Both the position numbers and the translations under genes were made by a program. 64,000 bases of DNA from Exophiala sp. HKRS030. Taxonomy: Eukaryota > Ascomycota > Eurotiomycetes > Chaetothyriales > Herpotrichiellaceae. Below, piece by piece: positions 11,841 to 24,070 of this stretch. The stretch's first letter is position 1. Each line of letters opens with the position of its first letter. The DNA lies in NCBI GenBank assembly GCA_023897205.1, contig JAHWDD010000009.1:2294001-2358000 (forward strand). The letters run 5' to 3'. The notes below the pieces were generated by a model. That model did no database searches. It was not told the DNA's origin and saw only the letters and a program-made list of their open reading frames with translations.

Positions 11841-12280
11841 CTTCAGCCTTCCTCACACCATCTCGACCGCGCACACAATCGACTCTTCGATTTCTACCCT
11901 GTGTGTGCCCGTCAATCTCAACATCTTCTCCATCCTGATCCTCGAAACCTTTCACCTCCACAACCCGTCAGGCAAGACGTCCGAAGACAGCGGATCGTCC
12001 CTCTCCCCACAACTGTCGACTTCGGATCCAAACATTTGTCCACTCATCACTCCCAAGTCTTCGCTGTCTTGTGTCAGTGTCTCAAGTGGATTAATCCCAC
12101 CCCTTCAGCCGTTACAACTCTGATTCTCTCCCTGACACCATCCGCCACGCGTTGCTTCATGCTGACAAGTCTTCCGCCCTCTGTGAGGTGCTGCGCCCTC
12201 TAACCTTCGCTGCCTTACTCCTGCCACGCGCGTGACTGCGCACACAACCACTCCAACCAAATATCTACGACCTGATCACC

Positions 12281-15200
12281 ATGATCTCGTCTCCTCCAGG
12301 TTCACCGGATGGCTCACGCCAAATCCGTCCGCAGAGCATGTCCTTCGCACCTTCGCCCGATCCATCTCAATCACGCCGTCCCCAGAGCATGATCAGCCGT
12401 CCTCCGCCACGCAGCCAGAGTCGCATGAGCCAGAGTAGTAAACATGGTGGTAGCAGGGCTTCCGACGATGATGCAAAGACAGCTGTCAGAGTCGGTACGT
12501 GACATACCTCAAGATGGGCAATGCTTCGATGCTAACTACTACTAGTGGTCCGTGTTCGACCTCCTCTAGGGCCCACCGATCCTGGATACGACCTCATACC
12601 ACAAAGATTTCAACGCTCAATGGTCCAAGTCGGTACAAACACAAGTTTGGCCGTCGAGTCGCCACAGGGGAAGAAGATGTTCATCTTCGATCGAGTCTTT
12701 GGCGAAGAGACAACCCAACAATCTGTGTGGGAGTACCTGCAAGAGAGTGTCGATTCTTTCTTGCAGGGCTACAATGTCTCCATCCTCGCCTACGGTCAGT
12801 CGGGCTCTGGCAAAAGTTACACCATGGGTACATCAGGCCCTGCCGAACAATTTGATCAATCTTTAAAAGGTACGTCCGATCGGACGCTTTCTAAACCAAT
12901 CCTCTAATTAGTCCTCTAGGTGTGATCCCAAGAGCCGCAAACCACCTTTTCAACAGTTTAAGCGGTGGTGCACAGGCTCACAGTAGACACAATTCTGGTC
13001 TCAAGTCGCCGACAAGGTATTCAGTCACGAGCCTCAACCAAGTCATGCAGAATTCCAAATCATATATGGAAAAGGGTTGGGAGATGTCGGTGACATACGT
13101 CGAGATCTATAATGAACACCCACGCGACTTGCTACTTCCTGAGGATGCGACCCTTACCGACAGAGCCAATGTTCAGATCCGCGAGGATCCCAAAGGTCGC
13201 ATCTTTGTTGAAGGTTTGAACTCGGTACGCATCACTTCAATCGAAGAGTTGATGCGTACCCTCAACCACGGATCAGCGATCCGCCAAACTGATGCTACTG
13301 CTATCAATGCTCGCTCATCCCGCTCTCATGCCGTCTTCACCATCAATCTTCGCCAGACAAGAGCTCAGGGTTTCAACTCGAATAAGCGTTCGTCCGTTCA
13401 ACTAGACAACATCTCAGGAGGAGACGCTCCCATGACGGTGGAAAGTAAGCTCCACTTTGTCGATTTGGCCGGGAGTGAGCGGCTCAAAAATACCGGTGCG
13501 ACGGGTGACCGAGCACGAGAAGGCATTTCGATCAATGCAGGTCTAGCTAGCTTGGGCAAGGTCATCTCTCAACTGTCATCTCGGACTTCTGGAACGTATG
13601 TATCGTACAGAGATTCAAAGTTGACGCGCATGCTTCAAGACTCTCTTGGCGGCAATGCTATCACCTACATGATCGCCTGCGTCACCCCAGCAGAGTTTCA
13701 CCTCAGTGAGACCTTGAATACAGTGCAATACGCGCAGCGTGCACGAAATATTCAGAGCAAACCTAGAATACAGCAGATCGATGATGGCAGCGACAAACAG
13801 GCCGTGATCGATCGTCTACGCACCGAAATTGCCTTCCTCCGTCAGCAAATCCGAAGCGCAGAAAACGGCGACCGCAGAAGTGGAATGGTGTCAGATAGAT
13901 CCGACCGATCGAACGAGCGGGAAAATGAACTGCAAAATCACCTCCTCGACGTGCAAGAGAGTTACACGGCTTTGAGCCAAAGACATGCAAAGCTTATCGC
14001 CGAACTTAGCAAGTTTTCTGAGAGTGCGGACCACAATAACCCTGTGGCTGGCGAGAGTGCTGTCGATCGACTCAAACGGTCACAAGCCAATCAACAGATG
14101 ATCGAGCAGGTGGTCATGGAGTACGAAAAGACAATCCAAAGCCTGGAAGCTAATCTCTCAACCACGAGATCCAGCTTGTCAAACACAGAAAGCAGTCTCT
14201 TAGAACGGGAGACCAAATGTGCCTATGTTGAGACTATGAACTCCCAACTGAACGCTCGTGTGCAGAAACTGATGGATAGAGAGTCGAATACCGAGCAGTA
14301 TCTTCATGAACTTGAAGGTAGACTCGAAGACAAGAGTTCGGGAGGTGAGAAGAACGACGCGGTCATCTCTGAGCTACGAAAAGAAATCGCAAGAATCAGA
14401 GAAAGTGAAACCAATGCAGAAGATTATATTTGCACATTGGAAGAGAGACTGGCTGAAAGTGACCAAGATATGGAGATCATGCAACGTGAGATCGAGCGTC
14501 TAGAACATTTGGTGGAGCGCCAGCGAAGCTTGGGAAAACTTGACAATCTCTTATATGAATTGGATCATATACAAGATAAAGACACCAAGCACAAGAACTC
14601 CAACGGCATTTCGCAGACTCCTCAGTCCAAGCCGTCAATTCCCCATCACCAAGGCGACGACATTCTCAGGGAGGCAGAGGAAACACAACTTCCAGACCAA
14701 AATGATGATGATCTGCACCACGATACGGAAGAAACCATTGAGGAGGCTCTGCAAAATGGCACCACGCCAGAGAGCGATGAACAAGGCCTCAAGAACCTGG
14801 AGACTGCAACCGCCACCAGCCACAAAGCTCTGACAGTTGAAAAGTTCGAAGATGCGCTTCCAAGCCCTGCCCAGTCTAGATTCATTACAGAAAAATTCGA
14901 ATCTGTGAGCCAAGAACTCTTCGAGCTCCGTCTTGAGCACGAAAACTCCATCAATGAGTACGATCTACTGTCGGCCAAGTATCAGCAAGCTTTGCACACA
15001 TTGGCTGAGATGCAGGAGCGCATCGATGAGGAGCGAGAGACAAGCCCAGCAGCCGAGGACGACCATGATCGTGCCACGTCTCAATCCACACCTTTTTTAG
15101 AAGAAGACGAGGACTCACGCAGGGAGATGGAGGATGGACAAGACTTGCCTTCATCACGATCGCTTTCTTCGGAATTATCTTTGGCTGGGGAATCCTCAAC

Positions 15201-17730
15201 ATCGGTGGATACTGACATCACACCGGTTTCTAAGCCCACACAATCCATGGAGGTTGCTACTCTGGAGATCGAGCGACTACAGAATCTGTTAGCAGAACAT
15301 CAGCGAAACATCCATGAAGTAACCGAGCAGTACACGCAACTGAAGGCTGATCACAAAGAAGCGTTGACGACAGTAGATATGCTCAAGTCGCAGGTACAGC
15401 GAACCAGACCAGCATCCCCTGGCACCCCTGGCATGCTGAGACGCATGGCATCCCAAAGCGGGTCTGGTGTCGATCGTGGTCAAAGATCTGTTACTTCGCT
15501 GCGAGCCCTCATTGCGGAAGAATTTGAACACAGACCTGATCGTCTCGAGAGCGCCGAGGTTCACCTTTCAGCTGCCAATACTGAGTTGCAGACGCGTCTC
15601 GAACGCATCCACTCTCTGGAAGCCGAAGTCAAAAACATCAAGAAAGAGATGGAACTTAAGTCAACAATCATATCAGGACTCACCAGAGAAAGAACCAGCA
15701 TCAAGACAGGCTCACCTGTGGACTTGAACATGGTATCTCAACTTCGTGACCAGATCATCCAGAAGGAGACCGAGCTCAAATCCCTTCACGAAGGTTATGG
15801 ACGTCGTGAACAAGTACTACAAGAAGAAATTCACAGATTGGCTAACGAAATACCTAAAAGCCCTGGTTTGTCTCAGGATCATCATCAGCTTGTCAGTGCA
15901 CTAGAGGAGCAAGTCAAAGATTTGACAATGAAGCACCAAACTGCCCGCCAGGCAGCAGATGACTCTGAAAAGCAATATTCAAGAACCAAAGCCGAACTTG
16001 ACGCAGCCCTGGCGAGTATTACATCGTTGAGGGCCCAACAAGTCGAAGCCTCAGTAGGACATGAAGACAACAATGCCGAGAGAGCTTCAGCGGCAGCCGC
16101 TATGCAGGCTGAGAGGGCAAACTATCAAACCTTGATTGATGATCTAAAATCGGAGCTCAAAGCGCAAGAAAAGATAAATGCTCAGCATGTTGAAAAGACT
16201 ACTGAGCTTCAACAGCTCCATGCTACTCTGAGCAAAGATTTTGATTCTCATTTGACGCTGATCAAAACTCACGAAGGCACGATTACTTCTCTGAGATCAG
16301 AAATAGAGCAACTGCAGCAAAAGTTGGCTGAAACACAGGCTATCTCTGAGTCTCACAAGCGTAATCTGCAGTCGCTTCATGATGCTCATGCAAGTGAGAT
16401 TGAAGAAATGAAGCTGGCCCATGGTGGCAATTTAGCCGGCTACGACGATCAGATCGCAGACATGTCGGCCAAGCACGAAAAGTTGGTCTCAAGTTACAAG
16501 ACTGATCTGGAGCACGCTTTGGCAACAGTTGAAAAATTGGTGGCGAGCTCTCAAGATGCACTTGGTCACCCCACTAGCGCTGATATGCTTGCGAGTCACG
16601 TCAGAGACATTGTAGACGAAAAGAAACACATTGCGGCGACTAATGCTCGTTTGGTGCAGACCAACGCAGAGCTTGAACGACAACTCGATGGTCGTCAAAG
16701 TCAACTTGAGATCGAAGAAGAACTTGCGAATGCGAATGCCAAAATTGCAAACTATCAAGACACAATTAGGAATTTGGCAAACGAAGTCGGTAATCACGAA
16801 GAAGGAATTCGTGGTCGTGATGCGATTATCCAGAAGCATGAAGCAGCCCTCGAAGCCTTTGAAGCCGAGAAGGTCAAGAAGGCTTTGCTCATTGAGGAGC
16901 TTGAGCAACAACTTCAAAATAGCTACGATCAGCACCACAACAGAGTCTCTGTCATTCAAGCTCAGGGAAATCAAGCATTGATCGATGCCCAACAGCGAAT
17001 TGCTGCGTTGGAGAAAGAGCTGGAGCAATTGCGGACGACAAACGATGCCGCTTCAGACAGCGGATCAAGAACAAACACCATGAAGTCTCAACGCCCTCAG
17101 TCACCTCCTGTTGACAGCAATGCACCACGGTCAAATTCCATGACATCAAACTTGCGCAAATCAGCATCGATCGCGTCGTTGCCTTCACCTCCTCCCGCTA
17201 TCCCCCTTCCGCCTCTCCCGACTCTCTCTGGTCTACAAGTTGCTCAAGCCAACATCAACAACCCCTCCCCACCACAATCACGACACGCATCAAAAGAAGT
17301 TGCATTGCCAATCACTCCAGTGTCGGGTACTGTTGTTTCTTCGAATTCTCAGAATGTTCGTCGCCAATCGGCCCTGATCGAAGAACAAGAAGCTCGCCTC
17401 CGAACCATCGAAAAGCATTTACATGCCGAGAAATCACTAACGGCAACCCTCGAAGAAGCGCTCGTCGACCTCGAAACACAAAGTAACAAACTCCGTGCGG
17501 ATGCTGAACAGTGGAAGAAGAAGGCTTGGGCTATGGAAGAAGAGCTATCTGGTCTGAAGAAGGAGCGAAGATCAGAGAGACTGAGCGTGCAAGCAGTCGA
17601 GGAAGAGGTCAAGAAGAGAAGAGAAGCTGAAGCTGCCAGAGCACAACTCGAGGAGAGAATGAAGCTGCTGACTGTGGGTCGTGATGGAAAATCCAAGAGG
17701 AAGAAGGGAACATCTCTTAATTGCTTCTAA
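12281..17730 (+). CDS. N-terminal-motor kinesin with long coiled coil, kinesin-4-like
   Basis: A microtubule motor of about 1782 aa. Exons are 12281-12494, 12546-12869 and 12920-17730. Seen: a Ser/Pro/Arg-rich 70-residue leader, then the motor from VVRVRPPLG (about 73-80). The P-loop GQSGSGKSYTMG is at about 155-166, switch I NARSSRSHA at about 309-317 and switch II DLAGSER at about 361-367. The motor ends near residue 460 after YAQRARNI. The rest is long heptad-rich coiled coil with charged spacers. A proline-rich patch near residue 1580 and a final coiled segment ending KSKRKKGTSLNCF follow. The motor's SYTMGTSGP and the size suggest fungal kinesin-4 (chromokinesin/KIF4-KIF21 type), but subfamily is inferred from memory. 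Kinesin-3 is less likely since no FHA or PH domain is evident. A pyrimidine-rich leader with several upstream short frames precedes the ATG. Confidence 0.92.
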
Positions 17731-18190
17731 ACGGTCATGTTTGGCATCACCTTTTGTTAACGTTACGGACCTTGGCAAAGGTCTTTTTTTCATCTTCCAT
17801 TGGTCCCTGGACTTGACATCACGGACTGGACGGCATTGACGATTTCCTATGTCTTTCATATTTTGCTGTATTTTACATTTTCATTCTTCATTGCAACAGC
17901 GAGCGAACGAGCCTCACGTCTCTATGCGTTCTTATACTCAGGACGCGATATTTGGATATGAGTGGGCTGGAACGGCCATTGGATTCTCTTAGGGTTACGG
18001 CGGCGCTCCCAAATTACATACACGCACCACTATATGTGCTTCTTGGTCCAGAAAATGTAATTATCATCAAAACTCATCCTCAGTTTCTACACTCAATCAT
18101 CTATCTTCTAAACCAAAATCGGAGGGACGGGATTTGTCGACGGCCAATCCACAAGAAAAGAAAGGACACAACTAGTTACTGGTTACCACC

Positions 18191-18223
18191 CAACATCAAC
18201 ATCAACACCAACACCAACACCAA
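18191..18223. repeat. CAACAT/CAACAC hexanucleotide repeat
   Basis: Five to six units of CAACAT then CAACAC. Confidence 0.8.
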
Positions 18224-18387
18224 GCTGCGCCGCCATAACACAACCTCTCTCGTCCTATCCTCTATACTGTACATCGAAGGACGCTTGTTTTTGCATTACA
18301 GATTGGAAGCCGGGCCAAGGATCCAGCCCCGACAACCCCAACCTAACCAAGCAAGCAAGCAACGAACCCACAAAGCAAAAAACGCTT

Positions 18388-18408
18388 GGATTGGATTGGA
18401 TTGGATTT
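18388..18408. repeat. GGATT pentanucleotide repeat
   Basis: Four perfect units. Confidence 0.85.
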
Positions 18409-18450
18409 TCTTTCTTTCGTGCATGTTAAAATGTATCAATTGCATACCAT

Positions 18451-18487
18451 AACTACTACTGCTACTACTACCACTACTACCACCACC
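18451..18487. repeat. CTA/CCA trinucleotide repeat
   Basis: About twelve units of ACT-type triplets with occasional G or C changes. Confidence 0.8.
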
Positions 18488-18576
18488 CCTGTAACAAATT
18501 TCATCCGTTCACCGTCTATACTCGAGTGTCAGCTGCCCTACCTGTTCGAACCGAACCTCACCTCTGACCTGAACTG

Positions 18577-18660
18577 ACCTAGCCTAGCCTAACCTAACCT
18601 AACGTTCCACCCAGGGTTAGATAGTTAGATAGTTAGAGAGTTAGAGAGTTAGAGAGAGAG
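18577..18660. repeat. CCTAG/CCTAA units followed by TTAGATAG/TTAGAGAG units
   Basis: AGCCTAGCCTAACCTAACCTAACG is followed 14 bp later by a run of GTTAGATA and GTTAGAGA units that pass into GA dinucleotides. The two blocks are partly complementary (CCTAAC versus GTTAG), so a weak hairpin is possible. It is too short and impure to call telomeric. Confidence 0.65.
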
Positions 18661-19448
18661 GCAGCTGGGTAGAGTAGACAGCTATGTACTATGCTCCATG
18701 TACTATGTACGAAAGAAGACTCGTGTTTGTACTCTATATATAATCTATATGTATACATCTGTAGGCATCTTACGTTGTTGTTCTCGCTTCAATATGCCTT
18801 CATAACTGCAATTCACTATCGGATGGTCGGACGAGGCTAGCTCTAACTACGCCGATATCGGTAGAAAAGGACTGTTGACTTGACGAAGGGGTTGGGAGCA
18901 TTTGTACATACAAGTCTACTGTAATCTTCGATTGTGCATTCTCTGTCTCTGATCTATTATCGTGCTTGAAGGGCGGCTTGCAATAGAGGATTGTTAGATG
19001 AAGCTCGACTTGTATAAAATCATCATCTCGATTATGGTCTCTTCCTTGCCCATATTCCTTGGGCTGTATCAGAGAATGCTAACGCACATTTGAGTGCAAA
19101 ACAAGATTTCGCGCGCAGGTTGGGTATCATAACATGTTGAATATCGTCACGACATAACCCGTCCCACACCCCTTTTAATGTGGGGTTGACAATGAACATG
19201 ACCTTTCCCCGAAGACACTTTTTATGGTATTCCAATAGACGACACCCTCGAACATATCAAAAAACCAGTCTAATTCTCAAGTTTGTTGAAACAAAAAGTA
19301 ATTAGACCTATCCCTTGATATCATCCTGGATCATTTCTAATCTCGCCCCATATGTTCTAGCCCTATTCTCCGAACGCCGGTCGTGATTGATGCATATCCA
19401 TACTCTGAAAATACGGATAATGATGAAAGTCGTTGAAAAATAAATGGC

Positions 19449-20747
19449 CTAATAGGTCAAAGGCTTTGGCTGTTCCCAGGTGAAGCTTTGGTCGGAGAAG
19501 TGGCCGTTCTTGGCGGTGCGGCAGTAGATGGGGTTGGTGAGGTTGAGCTCTTTGACAATGACACCAGGTCGAAGGTCAAAGTTAGCGAGGATAATCTCAA
19601 CAAGCTCTGCGCTGGTCTTTTCGCTGGTTCCATAAGTTTCAACGAAAAGCGAAAGTGGTTCAGCAACACCGATGGCGTATGAAAGCTGGACGAGAGCACG
19701 ACGGGCAAGACCAGCAGTTACCAAAGACTTGGCGATCCATCGTGCTAGATAAGCAGCAGATCGATCGACTTTGCTGTAATCCTTTCCGGAGAAGGCACCA
19801 CCACCGTGAGCACCCCAACCGCCATAAGTATCTACAATGATCTTACGGCCAGTAAGACCGGCGTCACCCTGAGGACCACCGATGATGAAAAGACCGGAAG
19901 GTTGGATGTGGTATTTTGTTCGGTCGTCCAAGTATTTGGCGGGAATGACCTTCTTGATGATCTTTTCCTTGATCTCCTTTCGGAGCTCTTCGGTTGTGAT
20001 GGTCTCGGCATGTTGGGCCGAGACGACGACGGTGTCAACTCGAAGAGGCTTAACTGCACCTCCGTCATGAGCGTATTCGACGGTGACTTGAGTCTTGGTG
20101 TCAGGTCGTAGCCAGGGCAGAGTGCCAGAAGTGCGAGCTTCCTTCAATGCGGCATTGAGTTTGTGAGCAAGTTGGACGGTGAGGGGCAGGAGTTCAGGAG
20201 TTTCATCTGTGGCATAGCCAAACATGATACCTTGGTCTCCAGCACCGAGCTTCTCTAGAGCCTCCTCGTAGTGTAGACCTTGGGCAATGTCTGGAGATTG
20301 CTCCTCGATGGCCACAAGAACGTTGCAGGTCTTGTAGTCGAAACCCTTGTCGGAATGATCGTAACCAATATCCTTGATAGTCTGGCGGATGATCTTCTGG
20401 TAATCGAGACGTGCCTTGGTTGTGATCTCACCAAAAACCATGATCATACCTATTGTCAGTAGCGTCAGATGCATGCTCTTCAAAAGTGTAAGCTGTGGTC
20501 GTCTGGCTTACCGGTCTTTGTTGCAGTCTCGCAGGCAACCTTGGAGAGGGGATCCTCCTTGAGGCAGGCATCGAGGATGGCGTCTGAAACTTGATCGCTG
20601 GGGTTTGAGTCAGTAACCGTTCTTACTGAGGATGCAGAATGGGGCATCAACGTACGCGATCTTGTCGGGGTGTCCTTCACCGACAGATTCCGAAGTGAAA
20701 AGAAAAGTGTCGCTCTTAGCGACGCCGTTGACTTGAGAGCCAGTCAT
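19449..20747 (-). CDS. S-adenosylmethionine synthetase (methionine adenosyltransferase)
   Basis: A cytosolic enzyme making S-adenosylmethionine from methionine and ATP. Exons on the minus strand are 20656-20747, 20512-20597 and 19449-20449, giving 392 aa, the expected length. Introns of 58 and 62 bp have GTACGT and GTAAGC donors. Seen: the ATP-binding GEGHPDK motif (about residues 23-29), [11 protein letters not shown] and the active-site [15 protein letters not shown]. The glycine-rich [19 protein letters not shown] loop completes the three-domain signature. The start at 20747 gives the usual short leader before [13 protein letters not shown]. It is convergent with the kinesin and divergent from GPN3. 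It supplies the methyl donor for enzymes such as the O-methyltransferase at 4.8 kb, though no co-regulation is visible. Confidence 0.97.
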
Positions 20748-22427
20748 ATTGTTGATTGTCTAAAGAGAGGCACGAGTCGTTTAGAGGCAATGCTTGGACG
20801 CTGGAGAGGAGGAAAATTCAGAGAAGAACAGGTCAGAGGACGCGTACTAGATAGGAGTTGGGCCGGGAAGGAATTGGAGGGATCTGACGAGGGGAGGAGA
20901 GGTCGAGGATGTCAGAGTATAGCAATGGCAATAGATTTGACTGATCGAGCTCGGCGACGAGAAGGTTATGTCGAGGGAAATTCCGTGTAGGTGAGGAATT
21001 TGTAAGGACAACGAAGCACAAACAGGGGAGATGTAAGTGGCAGCAAAAAGATGAAAAAGATGCTCTGGATTTCTGATGCGGGTTGGGCTTTTTTGGCAAA
21101 CTTGGAGGGAAAAAAAATCGGGGATGAGGAGAGAGAAAGACCGATTGTTGATGTCGTTATCTGAGGCAGGAACCAATGGACGAATGAGGGGATCAGGTGG
21201 AGGAGCAGGGGAGGGGCGAGGGCGAGGGCGAGGGCGAGGGCGAGGGGGTTTCTCTTAGCCCCTGGGAATAGGCACCTGGCACCTATGCAGCCTGTGAGTC
21301 GTTAGTTTGGCTAGTAGCTCGTTAGGGACCTTTAGGTGGTTCCTGTTAATCAAGTCCAGGCATCTACCATAGCCTGTGGCTTGTCGGCATAGCGCAATGT
21401 CTATATCCGTGTAGGCACCACCTGAATGAACTCCGAGCCTCCAAGGCGGTAGAGCCAGACTCCAAATGAAAGGTTCAGAATGTGAAATTGCAACGATGTC
21501 CAAGAATTCTGTCGAGTACGGGAGAGTCAAAATGCCCTTCATCTCAACGCAACCCCCATAGATCCAAGGCAAATTGAATGTACGAATGGTGGGGCTGGAT
21601 GGTGCCATGCCGGGTGTACAGATCCCATGGACCATCAACTCGTGGCACTGACCTAGGTTTTGTCGGTGAAGCCAAAAAGCGGCCACCAAATCCCGTCGAT
21701 GGACGGAAGCAGAACCAACTCCGTACCAGCAGATACTTTGCTCACCGTCTACTGCGAAGTCTCTTCGAAGTACTCATGGCTAGAGACCTGCGAAGATCGC
21801 GCCATCACCTAGGTTGGAAGGGCACAAGAGTCATCTGCCTTGCCAAAGACTGCCCATGCAATATGGTAAAATGTATGACGCGGAGCGGAAGACTACCCCG
21901 ATGACCCCTGGATGAGACCTGAAAATAACTGCCGAGTTCCACCACATGCACTCAAGTCTCCAAGAGATACTCCGACGTAGGGAGAATACTGCGGGACATT
22001 GCCCCCAATTGCGAAAGGCGGTGTATAGCGGCAGAATTGAAACCTCATGTGCGGAAAGTTCAACTCCATCCCGCAATTTTTGTAGAGGCGTTCCAAATGG
22101 TGATTGCGAAGCAATTCACGAATCTTCACGTTCGGTTACTCAGACCACCCACTAACAACCCCTCCGCACATTATTTGGTGTCTAGAAACACGACTTCAAT
22201 AACTCCGATCCTACAGCGACCTCCTCATATGCCCTGACCATCATTCCAAAGCCAGCCCAGTCTTCTCCGACCCGATCAGCCATCCCACGCCCACGCCCGC
22301 ACCCTCATCCCTCATCCCTCCTTCCATGACACAAACAAACTAACGCCGAGCAAATATACGAGCCGAATACACATCTAGCAACAATTCTCTAGAACCCTCC
22401 GCTCTCCATCCTCTCTTCTCCAAGAAC
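20748..22427. other. Divergent intergenic region upstream of SAM synthetase and GPN3
   Basis: About 1.7 kb containing both promoters, a GGGCGA repeat (21214-21246) and an unexplained non-repetitive block (about 21255-22140). That block has a 144-codon minus-strand open frame at 21255-21689 that I do not recognise. C-rich tracts lie just before GPN3. Confidence 0.45.
21214..21246. repeat. GGGCGA hexanucleotide repeat
   Basis: Five consecutive units in non-coding DNA. Confidence 0.85.
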
Positions 22428-23321
22428 ATGTCTAAATTCGGATGCCTCGTCATGGGCCCCGCCGGCGCGGGCAAAACGACTTTCTGCAATGCCATGATCC
22501 AACACTTGCAACACAGTCGACGCTCGTGCTTCTACGTCAACCTCGATCCCGCTGCCACCGACTTTGCCTACACGCCAGATCTAGACATTCGCGATCTGAT
22601 AACGCTCGAAGATGTTATGGAAGAGATGTCACTGGGGCCCAATGGTGGCTTGATCTTTTGCTTTGAATTTCTGCTACAGAATCTCGATTTTCTGGCTCAG
22701 GCTATCGATCCTTTATCAGAAGAATATCTTATCCTGTTTGACTTACCTGGTCAGATCGAATTATATACACACATCCCACTCCTCCCGGAGCTGGTGCGCT
22801 ATCTATCCAGGATGGGGCCTCTGAACATCAACCTCTGCGCAGCGTATTTGCTTGAGGCGACTTTTGTCGTAGACAAAGCAAAATTCTTCGCCGGTACCCT
22901 CTCCGCCATGAGTGCCATGATCTTGATCGAATTGCCGCACGTCAATATTCTGACCAAGATGGATCTGGTCAAGGATCAGGTGGGCAAGAAGGAAATGAAG
23001 AGATTTTTGGATCCTGATGCAAATCTGCTGGATGATGAAGACACAGGCCGAGGGGCTGCCGAACACACTGTTGACCTGAAGAGTCCCGGAGAAGTGGATG
23101 AAGTCTTGTCGGGAGGGTCGTTCAAGCAGCTGAACCGTGCGGTTGCCAGACTGATCGACGATTTCAGTATGGTTTCCTTTTTGCAATTGGATGTCAATGA
23201 CGAGGACAATGTGGGTGACATCTTGAGTTATATTGATGATGCCATTCAGTACCACGAGGCCCAGGAACCCAAAGATCCAAGGGAGGTGGAGATGGAAGAA
23301 CCCGCCTGGCAGGAGGGCTGA
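22428..23321 (+). CDS. GPN3: GPN-loop GTPase 3 (GPN3), RNA polymerase II assembly/import factor
   Basis: GPN GTPases act in the cytoplasm in biogenesis and nuclear import of RNA polymerase II; GPN3 pairs with GPN1/Npa3. Intronless, 297 aa. Seen: P-loop GPAGAGKTT (residues 10-18), [22 protein letters not shown], the diagnostic GPN tripeptide in SLGPNGG (residues 70-72) and [12 protein letters not shown]. Further along are the GPN3-type [12 protein letters not shown]...[13 protein letters not shown] and the specificity motif TKMDLV. The tail is acidic. The start is the first ATG of the conserved [11 protein letters not shown]. The 3' end lies 239 bp from the convergent APQ12 gene. GPN3 is preferred over GPN2 from the SAMSAM segment and the N-terminus. 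Confidence 0.93.
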   Translation: MSKFGCLVMGPAGAGKTTFCNAMIQHLQHSRRSCFYVNLDPAATDFAYTPDLDIRDLITLEDVMEEMSLGPNGGLIFCFEFLLQNLDFLAQAIDPLSEEYLILFDLPGQIELYTHIPLLPELVRYLSRMGPLNINLCAAYLLEATFVVDKAKFFAGTLSAMSAMILIELPHVNILTKMDLVKDQVGKKEMKRFLDPDANLLDDEDTGRGAAEHTVDLKSPGEVDEVLSGGSFKQLNRAVARLIDDFSMVSFLQLDVNDEDNVGDILSYIDDAIQYHEAQEPKDPREVEMEEPAWQEG

Positions 23322-23560
23322 GAGTGGATTGCACTGATTTGATGCTGTCGCCTTGTGGCATCTGTCTTTCCTGCTTCTTCTTTGTATTGCTGGATAATTG
23401 AGCGTAGGCGTTGGTGGTAACAGTGAGCCGATCTTGAAACCCTCCTTTGGCACAGAAGGAGGCTCAAGATATTGAGATACCCAAAATCAAAACATCATTT
23501 ACAAAGACCCTCGCTTCTGAACCCCCCACATCAGTAAATAATGAGACTCGTGGGCCACGA

Positions 23561-24070
23561 TCAACTCCATCCACCAGCACGGCGTCTCCTCCCGCCCGTG
23601 TTCAGAGGGACCTGCTGTCTGGCATTTGCATAGCCGCCAAATCTATCTCTCACACTCTCGCGACTCCTGCTATTAGCGACCTCGTGCATCCTTCCCTCGA
23701 TCAAGCCCCAGACCAAATCGGCGGCCCACAGGGCATCCTTCCAGGCCTTGTCGACGCCGACCTTGTTGACGTACAGCACGGCATTGATCGCCAGCAGGAC
23801 AATCACCAACTTGACAAGGAACGCAACCCACGCCATCACGCTGCGTCGGAACCAGTCGGCCACGCGCAGCGTCAGGTATACCACGGCCAGCGTCATGATC
23901 AGCGATGTGATGTCGCCGTTCAGCGTCGAGGTGGCCAGCGACGTCACGACCGGCGTCGTGGTTGAAATGATCGATTGCACGGGTGCTGGGAGCAGTGGGT
24001 GGATGTACGTGTAGTAATTGTCTGTGAGGTGTGTGATGAACGGTGGGAGGGTGGTGGGCTGTGGCGCCAT
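23561..24070 (-). CDS. APQ12: APQ12-like nuclear envelope/pore biogenesis protein
   Basis: APQ12 is a small ER/nuclear-envelope membrane protein linked to pore complex assembly and lipid homeostasis. Single exon, 169 aa. Seen: an N-terminal amphipathic segment (LPPFITHLTDNYYTYIHPLL) and a first hydrophobic span around SLIMTLAVVYLTL. The family-like VADWFRRSVMAWVAFLVK leads into a second span (IVLLAINAVLYV). The C-terminus is Arg/Gly-rich (GGRRRRAGG). The pair of membrane helices with the RRSVMAW linker supports the family call; sequence divergence makes the name less certain than the topology. It is convergent with GPN3. Confidence 0.75.
   Translation of the reverse strand: MAPQPTTLPPFITHLTDNYYTYIHPLLPAPVQSIISTTTPVVTSLATSTLNGDITSLIMTLAVVYLTLRVADWFRRSVMAWVAFLVKLVIVLLAINAVLYVNKVGVDKAWKDALWAADLVWGLIEGRMHEVANSRSRESVRDRFGGYANARQQVPLNTGGRRRRAGGWS

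Larger units (their letters stand above)
7564..12280. other. Long gene-free region with many short repeats, ending in the kinesin leader
   Basis: About 4.7 kb with no protein frame I can recognise. It carries CAG-rich, TAGGTAC-like, CCAGCATGAT, GTGGGTA/GTGGGCA and ACCACGAT tandem repeats, several TACTCCGTA/TACGGAGTA copies, and many short inverted palindromic words. From about 11580 to 12280 the sequence turns pyrimidine-rich with several short open frames. This fits a long 5' leader or core promoter of the kinesin gene (inference). Confidence 0.5.
17731..19448. other. Intergenic region with microsatellites between kinesin and SAM synthetase
   Basis: About 1.7 kb between convergent genes. 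It carries several simple repeats listed separately. No conserved frame recognised. Confidence 0.5.

Noticed and set aside
11503..12203. Overlapping plus-strand frames of up to 206 codons before the kinesin
   Set aside because: Translations are low-complexity and driven by C/T-rich sequence; they overlap each other and match no family. Treated as leader/promoter.
18577..18660. Telomere-like CCTAACC/TTAG units
   Set aside because: Too short, interrupted, and the unit is not the usual fungal TTAGGG; more likely simple sequence drift.
22803..23453. 216-codon minus-strand frame opposite GPN3
   Set aside because: GPN3 motifs on the plus strand are unambiguous; the minus frame is a shadow.
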